Assembly (NCBI RefSeq): GCF_040640215.1
Contig: NZ_JBFABG010000002.1
Location: 681,150-745,149 of the forward strand
DNA: 64,000 nucleotides
Source: Actinosynnema sp040640215
GTDB lineage: Bacteria; Actinomycetota; Actinomycetes; Mycobacteriales; Pseudonocardiaceae
Direction: 5' to 3'
Shown piece by piece: positions 55,448 to 63,917 of the stretch (position 1 is its first letter; each line of letters begins with the position of its first letter). The notes beneath the pieces were generated by a model, which was not told the DNA's origin, did not search any database, and saw nothing but the letters and a program-made list of their open reading frames with translations. The position numbers and the translations under genes are program-made.

Positions 55448-55460
55448 ACCGGGGAAGTGA
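55185..55460 (+). pseudogene. Tyrosine integrase C-terminal fragment (right)
   Basis: Reads FLKRAGYEWVTFRTFRRTVATLLDQAGLTARQIADILGHS and ends DVYMGRR: the second Arg, LGHSR box and catalytic Tyr of the phage-integrase family. There is a TGA (55182) just before it and no start or N-terminal domain. It ends about 40 bases from the tRNA-Lys 3' end, the normal place for an integrase of a tRNA-targeting element. Confidence 0.85.
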
Positions 55461-55537
55461 TCTTGGGACGCGAAAGCCCCAGGCTGTTGACCTGGGGCTT
55501 TGGTGGGCCGCCAGGGGCTCGAACCCTGAACCCGCGG
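55458..55537. repeat. Right 80-bp direct repeat (att site)
   Basis: Partner of 46255-46334, 75 of 80 identical. It covers the integrase 3' flank, the tRNA-Lys terminator hairpin (AAAGCCCCAG/CTGGGGCTTT, 55473-55501) and the last 37 bases of the tRNA gene. Confidence 0.85.
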
Positions 55538-55576
55538 ATTAAAAGTCCGCTGCTCTGCCAGTTGAGCTAGCGGCCC
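55501..55576 (-). tRNA. tRNA-Lys (TTT), CCA encoded; integration target
   Basis: Reverse strand cloverleaf: acceptor GGGCCGC/GCGGCCC, anticodon loop ACTTTTAA (TTT), T arm GGTTCGAGCCCC, discriminator A and encoded CCA (55501-55503). Intact, so integration restored its 3' end. The gap 55577-56034 shows no gene. Confidence 0.95.
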
Positions 55577-56034
55577 GCTGCCCAGGTTAGTGGAAGACGG
55601 GCGGATGGTTCGACGGTGGTGACCTACGTGGTGCGCGCCACAGCGGGGTCAGGGGCGACGGCACGCCGGATGTCGGGTACCCGGAGGTGGACGCGGGTGG
55701 ACTGAGCTGCGGTGTTCTGGCTGCATGATGTTGACGGGATCGGCACCGTCGACGGCGGTTCGGGTTGCGTCTCGGTTGGGACCGGTGTGTCGGATCGGCG
55801 GTTTGCGTGGATCACCGCCACCTTCGGGACGCCCACGTGCGTGATCGACGAGACCGTCATCCGGGAGCTTGGGCAGCATGGAGGGTGCCGTGCCGGGCGG
55901 GTCGGAGCCCAAGTCTTAGAGCGGCCACGTCGGCGGTGGTGTCCGGTCGGTCGGCGCTGGTGGCTCGCTGTCAGCGTTCCTCCGGGCACCGACCGACCGG
56001 TTGCCACCGGTGATCGCCTAGGACGGGTGCGAGG

Positions 56035-56247
56035 TCAGCGGGTGTTCTCCGTGCGAGCACGGCGCGTGGCCGTCGCGCACAACAACCGCAGGACGGTCAG
56101 GGCGCGATCCCCCCGTGGGCCGGGTACCAGCACGGCCGCGATCCCGGCGACCAGGAACACCACCGCAGCAGGCCCGTACCGCAGGACGACGGCCGCCGTC
56201 GCGATCGAGGCGGGTGCGCTGAGGAGTAAGTGGACAGACGTGTGCAT
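56035..56247 (-). CDS. Small two-segment membrane protein
   Basis: 70 residues from ATG 56247 with AAGGAGAG 8-10 nt upstream. Hydrophobic stretches about 5-22 and 26-43, then a basic tail (TRRARTENTR). No family recognised. Nothing else is supported in 56248-56663 apart from the dus promoter. Confidence 0.55.
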   Translation of the reverse strand: MHTSVHLLLSAPASIATAAVVLRYGPAAVVFLVAGIAAVLVPGPRGDRALTVLRLLCATATRRARTENTR

Positions 56248-56663
56248 GGAGCGCTCTCCTTCGAAAGCGAAGAGGGACACGCCCGGCACTCGGCCCGGCA
56301 CGTCCTCCTCCACCCTGTGGAAGAAAGAACGCCTGCGCCTCCACGGCCAGCCGATCTCCGGGATCGGCCACCGAGTCAGGAGCAGACGACCTCGGACCGG
56401 TCCATCCTGGCACCACATGGAGCTCGAAGGCGATAGCTCGTTCAGGGGCTGCCCGCGTCCGACCGGTCGACCACCCGGACGCCCAGCGCTGACCCGGTTG
56501 AGGGCTGTCCGTCCTATGACGCAGCCCCGTGATGCCGCCCCGCGACGCCACCGTGTGCACGACCACACCGGGCCCGATGTGCCTGGGTACGGGGGGCGAC
56601 GGCCCGGAGGTGGCTACGGCTCGATCGGGTAACGGGCGACTCGGGCGGGCTACGCTGGTGGAC

Positions 56664-57800
56664 GTGCCTTCGGCTGCCCCCACGTTGAAGATCGGCCCCT
56701 ACGCGGTCGATCCCGCCGTCGTGCTCGCGCCCATGGCGGGCATCACGAACGTGGCGTTCCGGCAGTTGTGCCGTGAGTTCGGCAGCCCGACGTCGCTCTA
56801 CGTGTGCGAGATGATCACCGCGCGCGCGATCGTCGAACGCGATTCCAAGACCATGGAGATGATCACGTTCGGCGAGCACGAGCACCCGCGCTCGCTCCAG
56901 CTCTACGGCGTCGACCCCACCTCGATGAGCGAGGCGACGAAGCTGATCGTCGGCGAGGACCGCGCCGACCACATCGACATGAACTTCGGCTGCCCCGTCC
57001 CCAAGGTCACCCGCAAGGGTGGCGGGGCGGCGCTGCCGTACAAGAGGCAGTTGTTCCGGCAGATCGTGCGGGCCGCCGTGCGCGCCGCCGAGCCCGCCGG
57101 GGTGCCGGTGACGGTGAAGTTCCGGACCGGGATCGACGACGGCAACCTCACCTACCTGGACGCCGGGCGGATCGCCGAGGACGAGGGGGCGCGGGCCGTC
57201 GCGCTGCACGCCCGCACGGCCGCCCAGCGGTACTCGGGCCAGGCCGACTGGACCGCGATCGCGCGGCTCAAGGAAGCCGTGGCGACCGTCCCGGTGCTCG
57301 GCAACGGTGACATCTTCAGCGCCCGCGACGCGCTCGACATGGTCGCCCGGACCGGGTGCGACGGCGTGGTCGTCGGGCGCGGGTGCCTGGGCCGGCCGTG
57401 GCTGTTCGGCGAGCTCCAGGCCGCGTTCCGGGGCGAGCCGGTCCCGGCCGGACCGTCGCTGGGCAAGGTCGCGGACATCCTCGGGCGGCACGGGCGGCTG
57501 CTCGCGGCGCACGTCGGCGAGGAAAAGGGGCTGCGGGACCTGCGCAAGCACATGGCCTGGTACCTGAAGGGGTTCCCGGTCGGCGCGGAGCTGCGGCGCG
57601 CCCTCGCCATGGTGTCGACGCTCACCGAGCTGGACGACCTGCTCGGCGGGCTCGACCCCGACGCGGAGTTCCCGCAGGACGCCGAGGGGCCGCGCGGCCG
57701 GCAGGGGTCGCCCGCGAAGGTCGTGCTGCCCGAGGGCTGGCTGGACGACCCCGAGGACGCGATGACGCCGTCCGCCGAAGACATGCACTCGGGCGGCTGA
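56664..57800 (+). CDS. dusB: tRNA-dihydrouridine synthase (DusB type)
   Basis: 378 residues. FMN-barrel: LAPMAGITNVAFRQLCREFG, SLQLYGVDPTSM, catalytic-Cys motif NFGCPVPKVTRKGGGAAL, HARTAAQRYSG and GNGDIFSARDA. Reduces uridine to dihydrouridine in tRNA D-loops. GTG at 56664 is 7 nt from TACGCT (leaderless); GTG at 56658 is too close to it. Four bases before the lipoprotein gene. Confidence 0.92.
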   Translation: MPSAAPTLKIGPYAVDPAVVLAPMAGITNVAFRQLCREFGSPTSLYVCEMITARAIVERDSKTMEMITFGEHEHPRSLQLYGVDPTSMSEATKLIVGEDRADHIDMNFGCPVPKVTRKGGGAALPYKRQLFRQIVRAAVRAAEPAGVPVTVKFRTGIDDGNLTYLDAGRIAEDEGARAVALHARTAAQRYSGQADWTAIARLKEAVATVPVLGNGDIFSARDALDMVARTGCDGVVVGRGCLGRPWLFGELQAAFRGEPVPAGPSLGKVADILGRHGRLLAAHVGEEKGLRDLRKHMAWYLKGFPVGAELRRALAMVSTLTELDDLLGGLDPDAEFPQDAEGPRGRQGSPAKVVLPEGWLDDPEDAMTPSAEDMHSGG

Positions 57801-57804
57801 GCCG

Positions 57805-58251
57805 GTGACGCGTGTCGTGACGGCGGTGCTGTGCGTCCTCGCGCTGGCCGGGTGCGGGTCCGCGGTGACCGGCACGGCCAAGGCGCTCCAGATCACCGAC
57901 GTCGAGCGCACCCTCGTGACCAGCTACTTCACCGCGCTCAACGAGGCGGGCGCGCAGGGGATCGCGCAGCAGCGCGAACTGCTCGCCGACACCCAGCACC
58001 CGGACTTCCGCGACGACGACTGCAAGCTGCCCGACGGCACGATCCGGGTGCAGCCGACCATGTCGACGCTGCGGCTGGACCCGGACTGGACGCCGCCCGG
58101 CGACGACGAGCACCCGCGCGGCGTGGTGGTGGTCGTCGCGGTGACGCTGACCGTCGTGCGGGACGGCGTCGAGATCGGCAGCCAGATCGGCTCGCAGCAC
58201 CTCATCCTCCTCAACGGGAAGACCTACGGCTTCGCGCCTTGTGCGAACTGA
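57805..58251 (+). CDS. Small lipoprotein, function unknown
   Basis: 148 residues. Lipobox LALAGC (Cys about 17), then a soluble region (ITDVERTLVTSYFTALNEAG, two later cysteines) of a type seen in actinobacterial cell-wall lipoproteins. GTG start, 4 bases after dusB, so co-transcribed. Confidence 0.75.
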   Translation: MTRVVTAVLCVLALAGCGSAVTGTAKALQITDVERTLVTSYFTALNEAGAQGIAQQRELLADTQHPDFRDDDCKLPDGTIRVQPTMSTLRLDPDWTPPGDDEHPRGVVVVVAVTLTVVRDGVEIGSQIGSQHLILLNGKTYGFAPCAN

Positions 58252-58438
58252 CGGGTGCGCGAACCGCCCGCTGAGGGCACCGCGTGGAGCACGCTCCGGC
58301 TTGTTGATCACCGAACGTCACCAGTTCGGAGCAGTGCACGGTCAACCAGACGAGGGAAATCCTCCTTTGACGTGTCCTGCCGGCTCAAGCGCCGCCTCTT
58401 ACAAGACGACACCTTGGGCAAGGAGGGAGGTGAGCGCG

Positions 58439-59296
58439 ATGACCGCACTGCGACCGGAGGTCGCCGACTTCGACGGCAGCGGGGGCCCTGAACGGCCCCG
58501 ACCCGCGTCGGAGGGCACCGGTCTGGTGCAACTGCACGAGTCGATCGCCGCGCTGCTCGCCTCTCGCGGCCAGTGGCGGCAGGCGTACCAGCACCTGCGG
58601 TCGGCGTTCGACCTGGTCTACGCCGACCAGGACGAACAGCCGCAGGTGCCCGAGCAGCTCCGCCGGGAGGTCGACCGGCTGCGCCGCGAGCACGCGGAGG
58701 CCCGCGAGCAGAGCCTCCGGGACAGCCTGACCGACAGCTACAACCGCCGGTACCTGGACCAACGCCTGCTCGGCATGGTGACCGAGCACGGCACGACCCC
58801 CTGGAGCCTGGCCATCGCGCTGATCGACCTGGACTGGTTCAAGCAGGTCAATGACACGTTCGGGCATCTCCTGGGTGATCGGGTGTTGCAACGCGTGGTC
58901 GAGTTGTTGCAGGAAGAACTGCCCGAGGGCGCGTTCTGCGCCCGCTACGGCGGCGAGGAGTTCGTGTTGGTGCTGCCCGGTGTGGACGCCGGGGCGGGCG
59001 TGGAGATCGCCGAGTCGGCCCGATTGCGTGTCGAGCGTCACGCCTGGGCTTCCCTGGCCCCCGGTTTGCGGGTGACCGTCAGCATCGGGTTGGCTTACGA
59101 GCCTCCGGCGGGGGACTCGCCGACGCGTCCTCCGGTCGCACCCGAACAGCAACTGCTCCGGGCGGACAGCCTGCTCTACACCGCCAAGCAGTCAGGACGG
59201 AATGCCGTTGCCTATCGGGAGAGCGGTCGGGTGCGTCTCGCGGGCGCTGCCGCCGGACGACGTGGAATCGCCGAACCGCGGGTTGCCGGTTACTAA
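58439..59296 (+). CDS. GGDEF diguanylate cyclase
   Basis: 285 residues. N-terminal TPR-like helical region (about 25-80, LLASRGQWRQAYQHLRSAFD) and a GGDEF domain: DSYNRRYLDQRL, DLDWFKQVNDTFGHLLGD, active site RYGGEEF and late KQSGRN. Makes c-di-GMP; the RxxD inhibitory site is absent from its usual place, so product inhibition may be lacking. ATG with AAGGAGGGAGG upstream. c-di-GMP controls development in actinomycetes. Confidence 0.9.
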   Translation: MTALRPEVADFDGSGGPERPRPASEGTGLVQLHESIAALLASRGQWRQAYQHLRSAFDLVYADQDEQPQVPEQLRREVDRLRREHAEAREQSLRDSLTDSYNRRYLDQRLLGMVTEHGTTPWSLAIALIDLDWFKQVNDTFGHLLGDRVLQRVVELLQEELPEGAFCARYGGEEFVLVLPGVDAGAGVEIAESARLRVERHAWASLAPGLRVTVSIGLAYEPPAGDSPTRPPVAPEQQLLRADSLLYTAKQSGRNAVAYRESGRVRLAGAAAGRRGIAEPRVAGY

Positions 59297-59506
59297 GGTG
59301 TAACGGTTGCTCGCCCGTTCGGGGGTAGCGCGCTGCGCACTATCGAGTATGTAGCACCCCTGTATCACCAGGAGTGTTCGTCAGGACTGGCTGTCATCCG
59401 TACTATCGCCAAGGCAAGTGACACGCCGTTGGTGCAACCAATGTGTCCTTGATGTCGTCAACTCGTGATGACGACCCGCTACTGACCGAGGTTGAAGGGA
59501 GACCGG

Positions 59507-62500
59507 GTGCCCGACGAGCCCCGCCGTGGCGGCCCCGGACCCCGAGGTGACGAGCCTCCGCAGGACGACCAGCCGACCGGGCGCAGGCGACGGTCGCTGG
59601 AGGGCGGCGGCGGTCTGAGCGTTTCCGAGTTGCTGGAGCAGCACAGCCGCACGAACATCCCGCGCCCCGTGCCGCCGGAGGACCACGAACCCGAGCCGTC
59701 GGACCCGCCGCCGACCGGCCGCCGGGCCGCCCCGGAGCCCGAGGACACCCGTGGACCGTCCCCCGAGGACGGCCGCCACACCCCGGACTACTTCTCACCG
59801 TCGAACGAGGCTCCGCGAGGAGCGGGTCGCCGCGCGCGCCAGGCGTCCCCGGAGGACACCGGCCGCCGCGCGAGATCCGCACCCGAGGGCACCGGCCGCC
59901 GCGCGCGGCCGACCGCGCCGCCCCCGGCCGTGCCACCGGTGGCCCCGCCGCCGGCCGAGGACTCCGGACGGCGAGCCCGACCAACGCCCGAGGACACCGG
60001 TCGGCGCGCCCGGCCGGCACCTGAGGACACCGGGCGGCGTGCGCGTCCCGCAGTGTCGCCTGAGGACACCGGACGGCGAGCCGCGCCCACGCCTGAAGAC
60101 ACCGGACGACGGGCCAGGCCCGCTCCCGAGGACACCGGGCGACGGGCCAGGCCCGAGCGTCTCGCGCCGGCTGCCGACGACGTTCCGCGTGCTCCGGCGC
60201 GTGAGGACAGTGGGCGGCGCGGGCAGCCGGACGGGTTTGCGCCGTCACCCGAGAACACCGGTCGCCGTGCCGCACCGTCCCCTGAGGACGGTGCCCGGCG
60301 CGGCGGGCCCGGACCGCACGACGCTCGCAGGCCGGGCCCGGGGCCGGGAGATGGTGCCCGGCCGGAGGCCACTGGTCGACGGCCTCGCCCTGACGGAGTC
60401 CCCGGCCGCCGGTACCCGGCCGACGAGCCGCGCCGACCGGAGGCCACCGGTCGCCGGCCCCTGCCGAACCCGCCGATCACCGGCCCTCCCGCACCCAACG
60501 GTCCCGGGTCCCACGGTCCGGGGCCTGGTGGCCCTGGACCAGGCGGTCTTGCACCCGCTGGGCCGGCTCCGGACGCACGGCCGGCCGGTGGACCGGACGG
60601 CAGCGGACCGCGACGGGTCGCCGGACCCGAGGGCGGTCGTCGCCCCGCCGACGGTGGCACCGGCCCTCGCCGGCTTGCCGAGGGTGGGCCGGACGGCAGC
60701 GGGCCCCGCAGGCTTGTCGAAGGTGGACCTGACGGAAGTGGGCCCCGCCGGCTTGCTGAGGGTGGACCGGACGGAAGTGGGCCCCGCCGCCTGGCCGAAG
60801 GCGGACCGGACGGAAGTGGACCTCGCCGGCTGGCCGAAGGTGGGCCTGCTCAGCGGCGGCCTGCGGACGGTGGACCTGACGGCGGGCCGCGACGGCTCGC
60901 CGAGGGTGCGCCCCACGCGCCTCGACGGCCCGAGGGCGGACCGGACGGCTCCGGACCTCGACGACTGGCCGACGGCGGACCCGGTGCACCACGGCGTCCC
61001 GTCGACGGGCCTCCGGACGGCCCCGGTCCGCGCCGGCTCGCTCCTGAAGGCGGCCCCAACGCGCCGCGCCGCCCCGCCGAGGGCCGCCCCGCCGAGGGTG
61101 GTCCGGACGGCGGGCCCCGTCGCCTGGCCGAAGGGGCACCGGAGGGCACCGGCCCTCGTCGACTCGCCGAAGGCGGACCTGACGGCAGCGGACCCCGTCG
61201 GCTCGCCGAAGGCGGACCTGACGGCAGCGGACCGCGACGGCTCGCCGAGGGTGCGCCCGACGGCGCGCCCGGTGGTGGGGACGTCTCCGGGCGGTTGGCG
61301 GTCCCCGCCGGCCCCGAGCGCCGCGACCAGATCGACCCGGCCAGTCTCACCACCGAGATGGAGGCCATCAGCGACGACGTCAAGAAACGTCGCGAGGTCG
61401 ACCACACGCTCGCCCGCTTCTCCGCGGTGCACGACGAGCTCGCCGAGCACGAGCGCCAGCGCAAGGAGCGCCGGCAGAAGCTCATGCCGTGGAAGGTCGA
61501 GCACGACGAGGAAGCGACCGTCTACACGTCCTCGGTGGAGGGTGACGACGACCCCGACGCCCCGCGCCGGCCGGTCCGCACCGCGCAGCACAGCAAGATC
61601 GTCCGCGTCGTCAAGGTGCTGTCGCTGACCGCCGCCGTGCTGGTGTTCGTCGCGACGGGCCTGGGCTGGGGCGCGATGCTCTACGTGGACAGCAAGATCA
61701 CCGAGATCGACGCCCTCAACACCAACTCCGCCGCGGTGCACGAGGCCGAGAAGCAGTTGGGGGACGAGAACTTCCTCATCGTCGGGTCGGACAGCCGGGC
61801 CGGCGCGAAGGCCGAGGACGGGGTCGGCGACTCCGACGCCGAGCCGGGCGCGCGCTCCGACGTCCTGATGCTGGCCCACATCCCGGCCGACCGGAAGCGG
61901 GTCGTCGTGGTGTCCGTGCCGCGCGACCTGGAGATCACCCGGCCCGAGTGCGAGGAGTGGAACCCGCAGACCGCCGAGTACACCGGCAAGACCCTGCCCG
62001 TGCAGCAGGGCGCGAAGGCCAACCAGGCCTACGCGGACGGCGGGCCTCGGTGCGTGTCCAACTTGATGACCGAGATGACCGGGCTGACCATCAACCACTT
62101 CATCTCCGTGGACTTCAACGGGTTCAAGGGGATGGTGGACTCGGTCGGCAAGATCAAGGTCTGCGTGCCGAAGGTGATGGACGACGGCGAGCTGGGCATG
62201 ATCTTCGACAAGCCCGGCCAGTACGAGATCGACGGCCAGAAGGCGCTCGACTACGTGCGGGCCCGGAAGGTCAAGAACGAGGAGTTCGGCGACTACGACC
62301 GGATCACCCGGCAGCAGAAGTTCCTGTCCTCGTTGCTGCGCACGGCGTTGTCCACCGAGATGCTGCTGAACCCGGGCAAGCTCAACGGCTTCCTGAACGC
62401 GTTCGCGGCGTCCACCGTGGGCCAGAACATCGGCGTGAAGGACATGCTGACCCTCGCGCAGTCGTTGCAGGGCATCGAAGCCGGCCGGGTCACCTTCGTC

Positions 62501-63079
62501 ACGGTGCCGCACTACACCGACGACGGCCCCTCGCCGTCGGTCGACGACAACGTGGAGATGCTGGACATGAACGCCACGAAGGCGTTGTTCCAGGCGGTCA
62601 TCGACGGCACCCCGCTCCCGGACGAGGCACCGCCGGCCAATCCCGTCGACCAGGGTCAGCCCACCACCGCGAAGGCCGCCGGTCCCAGGCAGGGCAAGGT
62701 GATCGACCCCAAGGGCCTCAAGGTCCAGGTGTTCAACGGCGACGAGGCCAACCCCCGCGCGGCGTCCCGGACCAAGAACTCGTTGGCGGAACTGGGTTAC
62801 GAGGTGGTCAACAGCGGCAACGGCGAGCCCGCGACGCAGACCGTCATCAAGTACGGCACGGGTGGCGAGGACACGGCTTTCACGCTCGCGGCGTCGATTC
62901 CCGGTGCCACGCTGGAGGTCGACGAGTCCCAGGGCGGCGCGGTGACGCTCGTCATCGGTCCCGGGTGGGACGAGAAGATCGTCGCGCCGCAGGTGAACGG
63001 CTCTGCCGAGCCCGGCAAGACCACCCCGCCGCCCGACCTGGACGTGGTGAACGCGGGCAAGGACCCGTGCGCGCCGTAG
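59507..63079 (+). CDS. LytR-CpsA-Psr (LCP) protein with a hyper-repetitive cytoplasmic N-terminus
   Basis: 1190 residues. Residues 1-about 690 are Pro/Gly/Arg-rich: first about eight copies of an EDTGRRARP-like decamer (about 112-215), then a second array of a GGPDGSGPRRLAE-like 13-mer (about 361-592). A charged linker precedes one membrane segment (about 702-725), an extracellular LCP domain (SDSRAGAK, SVPRDLEI, DYVRARK...DYDRITRQQKFL) and a LytR_C domain (VQVFNGDEANPRAASR). LCP enzymes transfer arabinogalactan or other glycopolymers to peptidoglycan. GTG at 59507 after AAGGGAG. Usual LCP proteins are 300-500 residues, so the tail is exceptional. Confidence 0.88.
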   Translation: MPDEPRRGGPGPRGDEPPQDDQPTGRRRRSLEGGGGLSVSELLEQHSRTNIPRPVPPEDHEPEPSDPPPTGRRAAPEPEDTRGPSPEDGRHTPDYFSPSNEAPRGAGRRARQASPEDTGRRARSAPEGTGRRARPTAPPPAVPPVAPPPAEDSGRRARPTPEDTGRRARPAPEDTGRRARPAVSPEDTGRRAAPTPEDTGRRARPAPEDTGRRARPERLAPAADDVPRAPAREDSGRRGQPDGFAPSPENTGRRAAPSPEDGARRGGPGPHDARRPGPGPGDGARPEATGRRPRPDGVPGRRYPADEPRRPEATGRRPLPNPPITGPPAPNGPGSHGPGPGGPGPGGLAPAGPAPDARPAGGPDGSGPRRVAGPEGGRRPADGGTGPRRLAEGGPDGSGPRRLVEGGPDGSGPRRLAEGGPDGSGPRRLAEGGPDGSGPRRLAEGGPAQRRPADGGPDGGPRRLAEGAPHAPRRPEGGPDGSGPRRLADGGPGAPRRPVDGPPDGPGPRRLAPEGGPNAPRRPAEGRPAEGGPDGGPRRLAEGAPEGTGPRRLAEGGPDGSGPRRLAEGGPDGSGPRRLAEGAPDGAPGGGDVSGRLAVPAGPERRDQIDPASLTTEMEAISDDVKKRREVDHTLARFSAVHDELAEHERQRKERRQKLMPWKVEHDEEATVYTSSVEGDDDPDAPRRPVRTAQHSKIVRVVKVLSLTAAVLVFVATGLGWGAMLYVDSKITEIDALNTNSAAVHEAEKQLGDENFLIVGSDSRAGAKAEDGVGDSDAEPGARSDVLMLAHIPADRKRVVVVSVPRDLEITRPECEEWNPQTAEYTGKTLPVQQGAKANQAYADGGPRCVSNLMTEMTGLTINHFISVDFNGFKGMVDSVGKIKVCVPKVMDDGELGMIFDKPGQYEIDGQKALDYVRARKVKNEEFGDYDRITRQQKFLSSLLRTALSTEMLLNPGKLNGFLNAFAASTVGQNIGVKDMLTLAQSLQGIEAGRVTFVTVPHYTDDGPSPSVDDNVEMLDMNATKALFQAVIDGTPLPDEAPPANPVDQGQPTTAKAAGPRQGKVIDPKGLKVQVFNGDEANPRAASRTKNSLAELGYEVVNSGNGEPATQTVIKYGTGGEDTAFTLAASIPGATLEVDESQGGAVTLVIGPGWDEKIVAPQVNGSAEPGKTTPPPDLDVVNAGKDPCAP
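59842..60150. repeat. 30-33-bp coding repeats (EDTGRRARP type)
   Basis: Tandem imperfect copies of a DNA unit with GAGGACACCGG and CGGCGCGCC-type cores, encoding the first peptide array of the LCP protein. Confidence 0.8.
60589..61270. repeat. 39-bp coding repeats (GGPDGSGPRRLAE type)
   Basis: About nine full and several broken copies of a 39-bp unit with GGACCGGACGG and GCGGACCGCG-type cores. Near-identical neighbours at 61165-61250 suggest recent slippage. Confidence 0.8.
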
Positions 63080-63163
63080 CACGACCATCTGGACGTTTCG
63101 GGTTCACGCTCGGTTAACCGGGGTATGTCGCCAAGGCGACGACCTGCACGTACGCTGGCTGGC

Positions 63164-63829
63164 ATGCGTGAGGCCTACCACGACCAGCTCGGACAACTCG
63201 CCGACCGGCTCGCCGACATGTGCGGCATGGCCGGTGACGCCATGGAGCGCGCGACGTCCGCGCTGCTCCAGGCAGACCTCGGCCTGGCCGAGCAGGTGAT
63301 CGGCGACGACGTCAAGATCGACGACGTCCGCGCCAGCATCGAAGAGCAGGCGTACGCACTGCTCGCACTCCAGGCACCGGTCGCGACCGACCTGCGCATC
63401 GTGCTCGCGGTGATCCACGCCGCGGAGAGCGTCGAGCGCATGGGCGACCTGGCGCTGCACGTGGCCAAGGCCGCGCGCCGCAGGCACCCCAACCACGTGC
63501 TGTCGGACACCGTCGAGCCGTACTTCGCCGAGATGGGCCGCATCGCGGTCGAGCTCGCGCGGGAGGCGACCGACATCATCCGCACGCAGGACGTGGAGCG
63601 CGCGCGTTCGCTGGAGGACGCGGACGACGCGATGGACGACCTGCACCGGCACCTGTTCACGGTGATCATGGACAAGGAGTGGCCGCACGGCGTGCCCTCC
63701 GCTGTGGACACCACGCTGCTGGGCCGCTTCTACGAGCGCTTCGCCGACCACGCGGTGTCGGTGGCCAAGCGGACCGTCTACGTCGTCACCGGCCGGATGC
63801 CCGGCTACGGCGACGACTTGGAAGCCTGA
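63164..63829 (+). CDS. phoU: PhoU phosphate-signalling regulator
   Basis: 221 residues, two PhoU three-helix repeats with the acidic metal motifs (GDDVKIDDVRASIEE, ERMGDLALHVAK; later ...YERFADHAVSVAKR). It restrains Pho signalling through the Pst transporter. ATG at 63164 is 7 nt from TACGCT (leaderless). No pst or pho genes are in view; a terminator follows. Confidence 0.93.
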   Translation: MREAYHDQLGQLADRLADMCGMAGDAMERATSALLQADLGLAEQVIGDDVKIDDVRASIEEQAYALLALQAPVATDLRIVLAVIHAAESVERMGDLALHVAKAARRRHPNHVLSDTVEPYFAEMGRIAVELAREATDIIRTQDVERARSLEDADDAMDDLHRHLFTVIMDKEWPHGVPSAVDTTLLGRFYERFADHAVSVAKRTVYVVTGRMPGYGDDLEA

Positions 63830-63842
63830 TCCCCGGACGACC

Positions 63843-63875
63843 GCCGCCCCCGACCGGATTCCGGTCGGGGGCGGC
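63843..63875. terminator. Perfect 15-bp hairpin terminator after phoU
   Basis: GCCGCCCCCGACCGG pairs with CCGGTCGGGGGCGGC around an ATT loop. It separates phoU from the IS element. Confidence 0.85.
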
Positions 63876-63917
63876 TTCGTCGGTGCGCCGGCCGGGTTCG
63901 TCGCGCTAGCGCGTGTT

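Larger units (their letters stand above)
46301..55503. mobile_element. Degenerate integrative element in tRNA-Lys
   Basis: About 9.2 kb bounded by the tRNA-Lys 3' fragment at 46301-46334 and the intact tRNA-Lys at 55501-55576, with the integrase C-terminus beside the intact tRNA 3' end, the usual orientation for tRNA-targeting elements. Cargo: a methyltransferase/GHKL-nuclease pair of visibly lower GC, a hydrolase, a TPR regulator, small overlapping genes including a primase/polymerase-like one, and a truncated phosphotransferase. No intact integrase, excisionase, conjugation or phage structural gene remains, so it is probably immobile. Confidence 0.8.

Noticed and set aside
55712..56632. A 306-residue + strand frame between tRNA-Lys and dusB
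   Set aside because: No domain or ribosome site, and it runs antisense over the small membrane protein with a clear AAGGAG site.
60245..63088. A 947-residue open frame on the minus strand opposite the LCP gene
   Set aside because: Low-complexity shadow of the repeat arrays and LCP domain; no recognisable protein.
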